The notes beneath the pieces are model-generated. The model was given only the letters and a program-made list of their open reading frames with translations, had not been told where the DNA came from and ran no database searches. Positions 1 through 11,721 of a stretch of 64,000 nt of DNA are shown piece by piece. Origin of the DNA: Yamagishiella unicocca. Its lineage: Eukaryota > Chlorophyta > Chlorophyceae > Chlamydomonadales > Volvocaceae. A program made the translations under genes and the position numbers. Where the stretch lies: NCBI GenBank assembly GCA_003116995.1, contig BDSL01000042.1, positions 434,001 through 498,000 on the forward strand. The letters run 5' to 3'. Numbering within the stretch: the first letter of the stretch is position 1; every line of letters starts with the position of its first letter.

Positions 1-71
1 CCGCTTCAGATGCGTTACGCTCCGTAGCCCCCGTTAGGCTCCGTTCGACGTCGCTCTCCCTGTTGTTCCCA

Positions 72-3000
72 ATGTATTACAGGACGCTGCTATCTTGGGT
101 GCATGATTTGATTGCAAAGACATCGCGACCTACGATTTCTGGAAAGGCGTACCTCTCTGGCAACTACGCGCCGGTCGCCGACGAGCTGTTCGACGAAAAC
201 CTGCAGTTGGTCGAGGGCAAGCTACCAGACGGCCTGGATGGCTGCTACGTCCGCACCGGCCCCAACCCATTCTACAAGCCGGTCGCCGGGTACCACTGGT
301 GCGTGCATTCAGTATCCTGGGGTCTAGGCGGAAAACAAGGCCGAAAGGAGCAAGGTGGGGAGGGGAAGGAATGACGAGGAAAGAGAGCTCCAAGCGGAAG
401 GGCGGGAAGGCAGGTGCGGAAGGGGACGTAGTTGGGATGGGTCTGGACGCAGGAAGGGCAGAGATACGGGAGGATGCGGGGGGCTGGGCACTTTGGGCCA
501 TGCAATGCCCCTGCCCTGTGCTGCCAGGGCTTGGAGGTGAGGGCCAGGAGCAGGGCTATTGGGACGCGCCAGGGGCAGGGCAAGGCGGATAAGCCCACAT
601 CTCCAACAGCGGCCCGGAGTTGCCAACCGCACAGGTCACATATCAGCCCGACAGAATCACCACGCTCAGCTGCCTTCCTCCGCTCCCACCAGACACACAT
701 CAGAGGTCCATGACCCCCCTGCTGTTGCTTTGCGGCGGTGCTGCCACCACCGTTTCCCCCTTCATACTTCGTCCTTCAACTTCCGCCAGGTTTGATGGCG
801 ATGGCATGCTGCACGCGCTGCGGCTGAGTGGTGGTCGGGCGGCGTACTGCAACCGCTTTGTGGACACGGACCGACTGCAGCAGGTGGGGATCACGTGGGC
901 TGCTACTGCTGCTGCAGCCGCGGGACGTGTTGGGCATCTGGGTCCCTGCTGTTGTGCGGTGCGCGTTGCACGGCACGTGTCTCCAAAACAGCCACGGTCA
1001 CGCGGGCCAAAACGGCAAAAAATCCACACCTGCAGCGCGAGGCATTAGTCTGTGGTCCTTGCTGTCAGCGACACACTGGCTGAGGCTGGCGAGTTTTTGC
1101 TGTTTTGCAACAAATTGGCCTTGCGGTCCTGGTCCTTTGCTCAAACAACTGAACCAGTTTTTCTCTCCCCGGCCCCACACAGGAGCGCGCTGCCGGCCGG
1201 CCGCTCTTCCCCCGCCTGGGCGACCTGTACGGCCTCCGCGGCCTGGCGCTGCTGATGCTGCACAAGTGAGCTGGGCCTTTAGGGTTTAGGGGTTTAGCGC
1301 GAAGACCTGCAGGCCTGGGGCTCCCAGAGTGTATCCCTGCGTGCCGCCTTGCAATCCACGCCTGCTCCGTGTCTATGGCGGATGGGGGGCGTGCGACCCG
1401 CACGCAATATGTCGGAGATTTAATGAATTGCTGCTTTCGTCGCTTCCTTTGCTGCAGGCTGGGTGCGGCGGTCGGCGCGGTGCGCACCAACAAGGGCGAG
1501 GGCACCGCCAACACGGCGCTGGTGTTCCACGCGGATCGGCTGATGGCTCTGAATGAGGGTGACCTGCCGTACGCGGTAAGCGCAGGGGTGTGCAGAGCCG
1601 TGTACGACATTATCCAACGCTTTCCGGGTACGCCTTGCGGCGTAGTGCAACGTCCTGCCATCGACCACCGCCGCCTCTGTTGGGTGTTGTATCGAACGTA
1701 TCGCTTACGCCCAGCATTGCAGGCGAGTGCGCGAGCTTAAATGCGCCACAAAGCCACAAAACTCCGCGAAAAAACGGGAGGAAGGCTTGTATCTCTCATT
1801 CAATTTAAGACAATATGTCCCAGTAGGCCGCGTGAGGATAATGGACGTATCCGTCGTATTTTGTCTCTGTGGAATCATGTGTTCTTACTGCCAGTGTCTG
1901 TGTGCTGTGCTGTGCGGCTGTGCGCAGGTCCGCGTGCTGTGCAGCGGCCTGGTGGAGACGATGGGCCGGCTGCAGCTGGGGAAGTCTTGGAGCAACAAGT
2001 TCACCGCCCACCCTAAGAGGGACCCTGTCAACGGTACGTGTAAGGCTAAGATACACGCACTGCATGCGGACAACCGCAACCCGCCTTAGGCTATACGCCA
2101 CCGTCCGGCCTTGCAGGGTCCCCCACGACTCGCCACGCTCAGCCTCCCCTCGGTTTCTCTCGCCCTACCCAGGCGTCCATTCCCGCGATTGCCCTGTGTT
2201 TGTGCCAAATGACTGCTGGTCCGCGAAATCCACAAACACCTTGTTTTTTCCGAAGATATCGCAGAACTTCCGGATGGTGCGCTGACTCCTCCCACACGCT
2301 AACGCACCCCGCAGGCGAGCTGATGTTCATCGGGTACCAGTTTGACTCAAACCCGTACGTGTCTGCTGGCATTCTGGACGAGCGCGGCAACCTGACGCGG
2401 CGCTGGGGTGTGCAGCTGCCTCGGCCCGTTATGATGCACGACATGGCGGCCACGGAGCATTACGTGGTGCTGCTGGACCTGCCGCTGTGCTTCGACCCGG
2501 AGGTAGGGGTTTGCCATAGTTGGGGGAAGGAGTCGAGCATTGTCTGGAGACGGGACCGGGGAATGTTGGGGGCAGGTGGGAGAAAGCGGCCGAGCGCTGT
2601 CTGGGCTGGGTAAGGGTACGGATGGAAGGCTAACATGCCGCCGCTGAATGGCCCGCCTCTACACTCGTGCCGGCTTTCCCGAGTAGGCATGCTCGCAGGT
2701 GGCAAACACCCTGAAGCGTGAGTCAAACTCCTGTGTCGCCCTAAACACCTTTTTGCACCGTCCAGGCCATGGTCAAGGAGAACACCGTGCCCTTCAAGCT
2801 ACGTCGGGACCTGTCCTCACGCATTGGTGAGGAATTGAGCTGGTGTGGCGCGTCCAGTCGGCAAAAGAGCATGCATGGCACCCGACCCACCAAGCAGCTC
2901 AGGAAAGGAACTCGATTACCGATAGATTGGAAACGACAAATGACGTCGTACCACTGCCGCGCCCCGCTGAGCCGGTGGTTTTTCCGACATCGCAAGTCCC

Positions 3001-4908
3001 TGCCCGACTGCCACAGGGCTTCTGTGCCGCGACCAGCCCAGCAACCCTGCTGGCGCGGAAGTGAAGTGGTACGAGCTGCCGGGCCCGGGCTTCATGGCTT
3101 TCCACGTGGCTACGGCGTGGGAGGAGGCCAACGGGGACGTCAAGGTGCGGACGGGGACGAGGGGTCGGCTTGTGGGGAAGGAAGGTTGGCAAGGTTTGGG
3201 TTATCTGGGGCTTGGGCTTAGTGCGTGTTTAGGCCCAGCATCAGGCAGCGGAGGGGCACCTGGGCCGACCGGACCGCGGAAGGCAGGAACATAGGTTGCG
3301 GCTGCCGCTATCATCAAGGATCTTTTACCACGTCCTTGTTGAGCACCGGCAGCCAGCCGCGTCGATCAGTAGGTACGGCTGTGTGGCCCCTGCAAGAGCG
3401 ACTGCCCCGGTCGTAGGGTTTAGTACCGTAATGGCATTTCCCTGTGACCTTCATATGTTTTTAAAATCACAGGCCCTCATCGCCTTACGCTATAATGCAT
3501 CTTAAGCGATGTTTTCCTTTATTGCATCCTAATTAGCAAGCAACTCCCGCCGGCGCAGGTATTCGCCTGTCAGCAGGACTACATCAGCCTGGACCTGGAC
3601 AAGCTGGACAGCAGTGTAGGTGGAGGGGGTAGCGGCAGGGGCTACCATAATGTGTACGGCTGTCCTGCTGATGGCATACACCTGGTGGATGGTACTGTTA
3701 TGTTCCTGACCCACCGGCCTGCCTTGCCACTCACAATGGCAACCCCTCGTGCCACGCCGCCTCATGCAACTGATGTGGTGTCCCTCCTGTCCTTCCTTTC
3801 CCGCCGCGCTGGGGCTTATGCGCCTCTTGATGCACTGCGTTCGCGCGTTTACCCACCTGTCGACCTCATATACCGAATATGAGAACCTCAGAGCCTCAAA
3901 GCCTCGTCAACCGCCTCTTCTCTCCCCCTCATCCCTACCCTGCTGATCACGTGTCTACAGGAGCTCGGTCGCATGACAGAGTACACGCTCAGCCCGGCCA
4001 CGGGAGCGGCCTCGGCGCGGCGGATCAGCGAGGTTATCGGCGACTTCCCTGTCGTACATCCGGGCAAGGTACGCCCTATCCGCCCCGCCGCTCGTGCGTC
4101 CGCCTGCTTCTCGCCTTCCTGAAGCCTGCACGACTGCTACTGTCCTAAGGCTCGCATCCGTCCTTTCTTCCAGTCCTCCTAGAAAGCCAGAATCCATACG
4201 GAGTGATCCTGACCCTGTTTGGGGCCCGTCGTGGATCTTATGGGGTTTACCTGCGTGCCTCCCTTCCTCACCTGTACACCCTCCGTGCCCGTGGCCCCCT
4301 TGTGGCATGCCCCCATCACCTCATTGCGGCCGCACCTCAGGTTACGCGGCCCTGCAAGTGGTCCTGGGTCGCCACCATGGAGCCCAACGAGAGGTGAGCT
4401 AGCATCTGTCCCCTCTGAAGGGGTCGCCTTCCTAAGTCCCAAGGCAGACTCACCGAGGTCGCGTGAGATCCGAACCGGATATTTGACGCTTCACCAAAGC
4501 TCACATACGGCAAACGCCGTGCCGACGGGATGAGTAATCGATCAACCAACCTCCCGCGTACCCGCCTGCAGCGCGCCGTGCTTCAACGGTATCGCGAAGA
4601 TGGACCTCACGGCGGCACCCGGCACGGATGCCTGTGTTGGCCGCATCAACTACCCCGCCGGCACGTACGGTGGCGAGGCGGTTTTCGTGCCCAGTACTTC
4701 TGTCCAGGACGCCGCTGAGGACGACGGATACCTGGTCCTGTACGTGCACGATGACAAGGCTGACGCGTCGTACATGAACGTGTACGACGCGCGCACTATG
4801 GCGTCCAAGCCCGTGGCGTCGCTGCGCATGCCGCGCCGCGTGCCGTACGGTTTTCATGGCACCTGGGTTACGGAGGAGCAGCTGAAGAAGCAGGCCATGT
4901 TTATATGA
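72..4908 (+). CDS. CCD1: Carotenoid cleavage dioxygenase, CCD1 type
   Basis: Exons: 72-298, 790-883, 1183-1265, 1458-1575, 1928-2033, 2315-2502, 2766-2826, 3017-3144, 3559-3615, 3961-4068, 4341-4393, 4572-4908. All junctions are GT-AG and phases agree, giving 519 aa, normal for the family. All four histidines that bind the catalytic Fe(II) are present: H202 (FTAHPKRDP), H251 (MMHDM), H322 (MAFHVATAWEE) and H503 (YGFHGTW). The start [26 protein letters not shown] and the end DDGYLVLYVHDD match plant CCD1 rather than NCED or CCD7/8. The family cleaves carotenoids and apocarotenoids at the 9,10 (9',10') bonds and is usually cytosolic; no clear transit peptide is seen. The ATG at 72 is the first in frame, but an upstream coding exon outside the window cannot be excluded. 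Exon 9 could instead end a few bases earlier. Specificity is inferred from family. Confidence 0.92.
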
Positions 4909-6100
4909 GATCTCAGCATGTGCGGGTGCATTACGTTCAATGGCAGGGATCACATGACGTGACCTGTCGGCGTGGGCGCAGGGTGGGCTCAACGCCCATG
5001 CCTCAGCAATTATCGCGACCACCACAGCTGCTGACGAAAATGGCGTTTTGTGCAGCTAATGTCCATACACCTGAAAACCTAACCCCCATGACACATCGTT
5101 GCTCACTATGAGTTCGTGACCGACGACGGTGATGTGGGCTCGGCCCTGGGAACGTAAAGTTGTTGGAAGATCCTGTGCATGAGTTTTTGCACATGGGCGA
5201 CGCATCTCTGGAAGCATTCTCGAAGCCTGCATCGGGGCAGGTGCGTCCATCGTTTGCTTATTTCACAGGAGCCATGGAAGGCCCGGCCTTTGTTGTTGCA
5301 AGACGGCAGGAGGTGGATGGCAAGACGCTGAACACACTATTTTTCGTTATGTTTTTTCGCGTCTTGGTGGGAAATTAGCACAGATCGTGGCCATCGGCGC
5401 CAACCCAGCACCCATTCTTACGGATGAGATCATAAGGATCCATTAAACGCCAGAAGCGCCACCGGCACTGCGGAGAACAGAAAGCCTTAAATCGTCGGTG
5501 CTCGATGGTTGGGGCTTGGTATGGCCTATCACCCAGGCATAGGAGAGCTCCGTCGCTGACTTGTGGCTGCTTGTGGCGGTCTGTTGTCTTCGTGCACCTA
5601 ATAGTACCTGTGGAACCTCGTTGTGGGCCTTATGGCCGCTTATTGCTGGTCCCGTGTCCTCGTTTCTGGTTTGCACATGTATCCTGTTTTGCCATTGAAT
5701 TGATGGCTGCATGGGGTCGTCCCTGGTCGTCTGCCTTGCTGTGCAGTCCTCTGGCCAGATGGACCACCTGTGGACCCCTGGGCCCGTTGTCGTACTCTTG
5801 AGCCTGTTGTAGTTGAACATTTAAGGCGATCACAAGGGCAACACGAACCAACAGAACCTAAGGACCACTGCAGCACGACAGGAGGACACAGTCCTACACA
5901 GCCATATGTGCTGCTGCGCATAAAGGGCAATGCATGACGAGCAGGTCAGAAGCAAACGAATGGGCAGCAGGAGGTTAAACTGCAAGGGCAGGACAACAGC
6001 AACGGCACCAAACGGCAGGTCAACGGCAACTAGGATAACCCACGAGGACAGTAGCAACTGAAAGGGCAAACGGCATGAACTCAACAATTGCAACAGCAAG
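4909..6100. other. 3' flank of CCD1, no gene seen
   Basis: Roughly the first 400-500 bases should be the 3' UTR of the dioxygenase gene, though I found no clear TGTAA signal. The rest holds only short overlapping frames without recognisable protein signal. Confidence 0.5.
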
Positions 6101-6123
6101 TCCACGGCATATCCACGGACCGG

Positions 6124-6556
6124 CAAGGAGCAAGGCACCTGAGACTAGAACAGCAAGGAGCAAGGCACCTGAGACTAGAACAGCAAAGGAGCAAGGCACC
6201 TGAGACTAGAACAGCAAAGGAGCAAGGCACCTGAGACTAGAACAGCAACAGCAAGGAGCAAGGCACCTGAGACTAGAACAGCAAGGAGCAAGGCACCTGA
6301 GACTAGAACAGCAAAGGAGCAAGGCACCTGAGACTAGAACAGCAAAGGAGCAAGGCACCTGAGACTAGAACAGCAACAGCAAGGAGCAAGGCACCTGAGA
6401 CTAGAACAGCAAGGAGCAAGGCACCTGAGACTAGAACAGCAAAGGAGCAAGGCACCTGAGACTAGAACAGCAAAGGAGCAAGGCACCTGAGACTAGAACA
6501 GCAAAGGAGCAAGGCACCTGAGACTAGAACAGCAACAGCAAGGAGCAAGGCACCTA
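6124..6556. repeat. Tandem repeat, ~28-30 bp unit, about 13 copies
   Basis: The unit contains AGGCACCTGAGACTAGAACA and is repeated nearly identically about 13 times, with a final partial copy. Units differ by one A in the AGCAAG/AGCAAAG linker. An extra CAGCAA appears after every four or five units, so the array has a higher-order pattern of 4, 4 and 5 units. Confidence 0.93.
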
Positions 6557-7020
6557 GAGAGAGAGACCGCGTTACAGTGGCCGCACCTGAGGCACCTGAG
6601 ACGAACACCGGAGACTGATCTTGCCCCTTATTATTTTTTAAAATTCCTTGCGTTACAGGACCCCGACGCTGGGGTACGACACCTGACCGTGTCATAAGCT
6701 CTGTATCTCCACCCCCATCAACGACAACCTCGACCAGCAGGTTCAACCACAAACCTACTTGCCCACAAGTGGGGCACCCGGTAACTACCGGGGAGGGGCC
6801 GGGGAACGCCTTATTATGCGACGAACACCGGAACACCGGCCGCACTTTTTGCATTTCGCGCGCAGATGCAAAAGACAGCGCGATAGCGATACCCGATGCT
6901 TGATGGTGATAGCCGACGCCTGATACTGATAGCCGACGCCTGATAGGTGACGCCCGATAGCACGATAGCCCCACATAGCTGACACCTGCTGCCTGCCGCC
7001 TTGCAGCCCCCGCCAGCGGC

Positions 7021-7290
7021 CGCCCACTGTGCCAATTGAAGCCATTCCTTTTGCAATGCGCCCTAAATGAATGGCCGCACAACCTATCAGCATCAGAGCG
7101 CCCACCAGGCGCGCGCCCACTTGACACACAGTGTGACCCACTGGCACATGCAGCACAGTGCCAGCACCCGCCCACTGAGCTGATTGATGCCATTCCTTTT
7201 CCAATGCACCATAAATGAATAGCCACACAACCTATCAGCATCACAGCAGCCAACAGCCGCGCACCCAGCTGACACCCAGTGCAGGAAAAC
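7021..7290. repeat. Two diverged copies of a ~147-bp unit
   Basis: The sequence from CGCCCACTGT at about 7021 is repeated from CGCCCACTGA at about 7168. Shared blocks include GCCATTCCTTTT, AAATGAAT and CACAACCTATCAGCATCA. Copies differ at scattered positions, so the duplication is not recent. Confidence 0.8.
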
Positions 7291-7336
7291 ACACAGTGTC
7301 ACCCACCCAGCACCATGATAGCTTCCGCCAGCACCA

Positions 7337-9610
7337 CATAGGCGCATACGTGGCACCACACCGCATAGCTGACGTCGCACCGCACCGCATAGGTAGCATC
7401 GCATCGCATAGGCGCATACGTGGCACCACACCGCGCGAGCACACGCTCAGTGAGTCGATTCGTACTATTCCTTTTCTAATATATCCTTATTCCTTTTCTA
7501 ATATATCCTAAACGTATGTGCGCAACGTGTATCTGCTGCGAGCTTCCAAAACACGCCCTCAGTAGCCAGTAGCAGTAAGTAGCTAGCATCTAGCAGCACC
7601 CAGGTGACACTACGTAGGCACCCACGAGCACCCACATACGCACATTAATACGTGGCACCACATAGGTGTGTACGTGGCACCAACAGTGCGTACCTATGTG
7701 CGTGTAGTGCGTAGGCACCACATAGGCGCATACGTAGCACCACACCGCATAGGCACATAGGCGGCAGCGCACCGCATAGCCGCATAGGCGGCAGTGCACC
7801 ACATAGGCGCCATCGCACCACATAGGCACATAGGCGGCACCACACCGCATAGCTGACGTCGCACCACATACGCGCATAGGTGGCACCACACCGCATAGAT
7901 GACATCGCACCGCATAGGCACGTACGTGGTACTACACGAGCACGTACCTAGCACTGCACCTCATAAGCACGTAGATGGCCCCGCATAACTGACATTGCAC
8001 CACATAAGCACATAAGCGGCACCACACCACATAGCCACATAGGCGGCAGCGCATCGCATAGGCGCATACGTGGCAACACACCGCATAGCTGACGTCGCAC
8101 CGCATACGCGCATAGGTGGCAACACACCGCATAGGCAACATCGCACCGCATAGGCGCATAGGTGGCACCGCACCACATAGGTGACATCGCACCGCATAGG
8201 CGCATACGTCGCACCACACCGCATAGGCACATAGGCATCGCACCGCATAGGCGCATACGTGGCACCACACCGCATAGCTGACGTCGCACCGCACCGCATA
8301 GGTAGCATCGCACCACATAAGCACATATGTGGCACCACACCGCATACGCACATAGGCACATAGGCGGCACCGCACCACATAGCTGACGTCGCACCGCATA
8401 GGCACATAAGCGGCACCACTACACGAGCACGTAGCTAGCACTGCACCTCATAACCACGTAGATGGCCCCGCATAAGTCACATAGCACCGCATAGGCACAT
8501 AGGCGGCACCGCACCACATAGGCGCGATCGCACCGCATGGGCGCATAGGCGGCACCGCACCGTACACGTGACATCGCACCGCATAGGCGCACATAGGCGG
8601 CACCGCAGCACATAGGCGCGATCGCACCGCATGGGCGCATAGACGGCACCGCACCGTACACGTGACATTGCACCGCATGGGCGCATAGACGGCACCGCAC
8701 CACACACGCGACATCGCACCGCATGGGAGCATAGGCGGCACCGCACCACATACGTGACATCGCACCGCATAGGCGCAGACGTGGCAACACACCGCATAGC
8801 TGACGTCGCACCGCATACGCGCATAGGTGGCAACACACCGCATAGCTGACGTCGCACCGCACCGCATAGATAGCATCGCACCACATAAGCGCATACGTGG
8901 CACCACACCGCATACGCACATAGGCGGCAGCGCACCGCATAGGCGCATACGTGGCAACACACCGCATAGCTGACGTCGCACCGCATACGCGCATAGGTGG
9001 CACCGCACCGCATAGGCACATAGGTGGCACCGCACCACATAGGTGACATCGCACCGCATAGGCGCATAGGCGGCACCGCATACGCACATAGGCGGCACTG
9101 CACCACATAGCTGACGTCGCACCGCATAGGCACATAAGTGGCACCACATAGGCACATAGGCGCCACCGCACCACATCGCTGACATCGCACCGCATAGGCG
9201 CGTACGTGATACTACACGAGCACGTACCTAGCACTGCACCTCATAAGCACATAGATGGCCCCGCATAAGTAACATAGCACCGCATAGGCACATAGGCGGC
9301 ACCGCACCGCATAGGCACATAGGCGGCACCACACCACATAGGCGCATAGGCGGCAGCGCACCGCATAGGTAACATCGCATCGCATAGGCGCATTGGCGGC
9401 ACCACACCACATAGGCAACATCGCACCGCATAGGCACATAGGCGGCACCGCACTGCATAGGCGCATAGGCAACATCGCACCACATAGGCGCCACCCATCG
9501 CGAAAGCACCGCATAGCTGACATCGCACCACATAGGCACATACCTGATGTCACACCGCACCACCACATAGGCACTCCAGCACCACATGGCCATGTAGGTG
9601 ACACACATAA
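7337..9610. repeat. 2.3-kb degenerate short-unit satellite (CACCGCATAGG family)
   Basis: The whole interval is built from variants of ~20-25-bp modules such as CACCGCATAGGCGCATACGT, CACATAGGCGGCACC and GCATAGCTGACGTCGCAC. A longer landmark (CTACACGAGCACGTA, then TAGCACTGCACCTCATAA, then AGATGGCCCCGCATAA) recurs near 7932, 8417 and 9214, so short modules are nested in larger blocks of about 485 and 795 bp. The modules nearly lack TTA, CTA and TCA, which leaves all three minus-strand frames open over long stretches as Cys/Tyr/Ala/Arg-rich nonsense. I do not treat these as genes. No transposase or reverse transcriptase is present. Confidence 0.9.
7459..7510. repeat. 22-bp direct duplication, AT-rich
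   Basis: TATTCCTTTTCTAATATATC occurs twice in direct succession. It is an AT-rich island inside otherwise GC-moderate repeats. Confidence 0.85.
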
Positions 9611-9654
9611 CCACATACAGCAACATCATCGATCATCGCCACCGCACTTACTAA

Positions 9655-9770
9655 CTGACACTTAGTAACAGCAGTTAGTAACTGACAGTTAGTAACCCGC
9701 ACTTACTAACTGACAGTTAGTAACCGGCAGTTAGTAACCGACAGTTAGTAACCGTCAGTTACCGGTTGAT
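9655..9770. repeat. AGTTAGTAAC tandem repeat
   Basis: Units of about 16-17 bp around CAGTTAGTAACCG / ACTTACTAACTGA repeat about seven times, some with the inner part inverted. They close the satellite block on its right side. Confidence 0.85.
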
Positions 9771-9981
9771 GGATACTACTTGCTGACAGTTGGCAGTTGG
9801 CATAAGCCTGCAAGCGTATACGCCCATTGCGGCCCGCCCGCATGTGCAACGGCTGCCCCCGGCCCCGGCGGGGGAGGTAAGCCCACTCGCGCAGCCCCTG
9901 CGCAGCTTGTTATGCGACGAACACCGGAGACTGATCTTGCCCCTTATTATGCGACGAACTACATTATTATCATATCTGAAC

Positions 9982-10053
9982 GGGAGTTTGGTCTAGTGGT
10001 ATGATTCTCGCTTTGGGTGCGAGAGGTCGCGGGTTCGATTCCCGCAACTCCCC
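9982..10053 (+). tRNA. tRNA-Pro (anticodon UGG)
   Basis: The 72-base gene folds as a full cloverleaf. The acceptor stem is GGGAGTT with AACTCCC, discriminator C. The anticodon stem TCTCGC/GCGAGA carries the loop TTTGGGT with TGG at positions 34-36. The T arm GCGGG-TTCGATT-CCCGC holds the B box GGTTCGATTCC, and TGGTCTAGTGG serves as the A box. It closely resembles plant tRNA-Pro(UGG). There is no intron and no encoded CCA. A TTTT tract at 10058-10061 is the expected Pol III terminator. Confidence 0.96.
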
Positions 10054-11721
10054 AGAATTTTGCTCTTTATGAAGAGCATTTTGTGTCGTACAGTGATGTA
10101 GGGGTTTACTGGTGGCTGTCAGCAATTCAACTGCTGCATTGGTGAGGAGAACGGCCTCTAACCACATAAACCACCGAACACAAAATGTGGTACAGTGCCG
10201 TACTTGGTCATACATGCTAACTCAACATTGACATATGGTGCCTGTAATCGGTGAGGGCCCTACCAACTGTACGGGTTGTCAACACAGGTCAGCTTGAGAC
10301 GGAATGAGGCTCATACGTTGTTATACGCCATGCCGGTTCACGAGGGTTTTTTCAGCTGAGACGAGCTGAGCACCTGAGCGACGGTAACGTGGTCAAGGGT
10401 CTCTACAATTTGCGTCGGTCATGGCAAGGTCGAAACATCAGCCACTGCATATCCACGGGTCCAACATGGACCCGCCAGCTCCCAGTCTTCTGTACCAATT
10501 GCCGCGCACCGGAAAACACGTGCTATCTCTGCAGTTAAGGGTTACGACTGTGCTTCTGAACGCTCGCGCGCGCGGTCGACATCATATGATTCCTCCTGCC
10601 CTTGCATGGTAATTGAGCGTGTGGGGAGATGAAGCGACTCCGGTTGGTCGAGCTTCAGGCCTCAGCCAATATCCGACTTTAATGGCTGGAACTGCGCCGT
10701 TAGGGAAGCCGACATGCGATAACCTGGATTAATAAATACGCGAGCATGCCGCGAAGTTGTCAGGAACCTATGGGATCTTCACCTGTGAATGGGCCGCGGT
10801 GAGAGGACTTTGCGAGTGCATGTTTTTTTAATTGCTAGCTGCCAGCCTTCTTAACAACCTTTCGTGAATAAAACAATACTGTTTCCTGTGCACATTGCCC
10901 GGCAGGGAGTCGTCATCGTCGTAAGGAATTGGCGGGAATTTCAGTTTCAGCCCGCCCGTATTCCTTCCGCTGTTTTTAAGCCACCACACTGGTTCCTCCA
11001 TCAGCAAGTTTATCAACACCGGCCGCAGCAGCTATCAGGCAATCCCAGCTGCCCAGTTGCACGCGCCATCAAGAGGGCGTCCGCCTACGTTATCGTGTTC
11101 CCGCCCCGGCTAACGTCAACATGCTCCTGCAGTCGAGGCCCACGCCTAGGTGGCAATCAACGAATCACATATTCCCTGTCAAAGCCATGTAACAGTCGAC
11201 CAGAGCCGTACCAGTCGGCCCGCTGACATACGAGATACCTCATCATGCTAACCTAGCAAACGCACCGCCACCTCCCGCGTCCATCGATATCTCGTCTGTT
11301 CTCAAAATCCCTAAAGCCTAAACAGGCCGTGAAACTCCGTCGCTTAAGTGTACAGACGCCGCTCAAACAATCTTGCTCGCATTGAAAGATATAAACCGTA
11401 ACGTGTCCGCCTTAGTGCGTTGGATGTCTCCACAATACCCTCTACAGAATTCCTGCGGCTACCTTCCAAATGTCCAGGGTATTGCACGCACCCCTGGGTT
11501 ACACAGGAAGGACACGACGAAACCCACCATGTCACCGGTCACAACCCGCTTACGCCCCAACCTGCACGCCCTGCACTCCTCTCCTACCGTACCTGCCGCG
11601 CGTCCTGGACCGTAAGGCCCTTTTGTCCACATTTTTGTCCCGCCGGCGCCGTCCTCTGTCCGCGGCCTCCTCCAATTCGCTTCCATTCCAGGGCCACAGG
11701 GCAGCTCCTGCTTGCGCCCTG
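10054..11721. other. Intergenic; one weak exon candidate
   Basis: No confident gene. A minus-strand open stretch at 10828-11031 follows a possible TAG acceptor and would encode about 67 residues ending RLLRRLAASN, with FPPIPYDDDDSLPG inside. It has no recognised homology and no convincing upstream exon. TTACA at 11499-11503 could be the minus-strand poly(A) signal (TGTAA) of the gene ending at 11722. Confidence 0.4.
10058..10061 (+). terminator. Pol III terminator of tRNA-Pro
   Basis: Four T residues start five bases after the tRNA 3' end, the usual minimal Pol III stop. Confidence 0.7.

Noticed and set aside
8419..9234. Three overlapping minus-strand ORFs of 237-271 codons rich in Cys, Tyr, Ala and Arg
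   Set aside because: They are translations of the satellite in every frame; the unit simply lacks stop codons on that strand. No frame is preferred and no domain is present.
7337..9610. CRISPR-like array
   Set aside because: The genome is eukaryotic, units are degenerate and contiguous, there are no unique equal-length spacers, and no cas genes are present.
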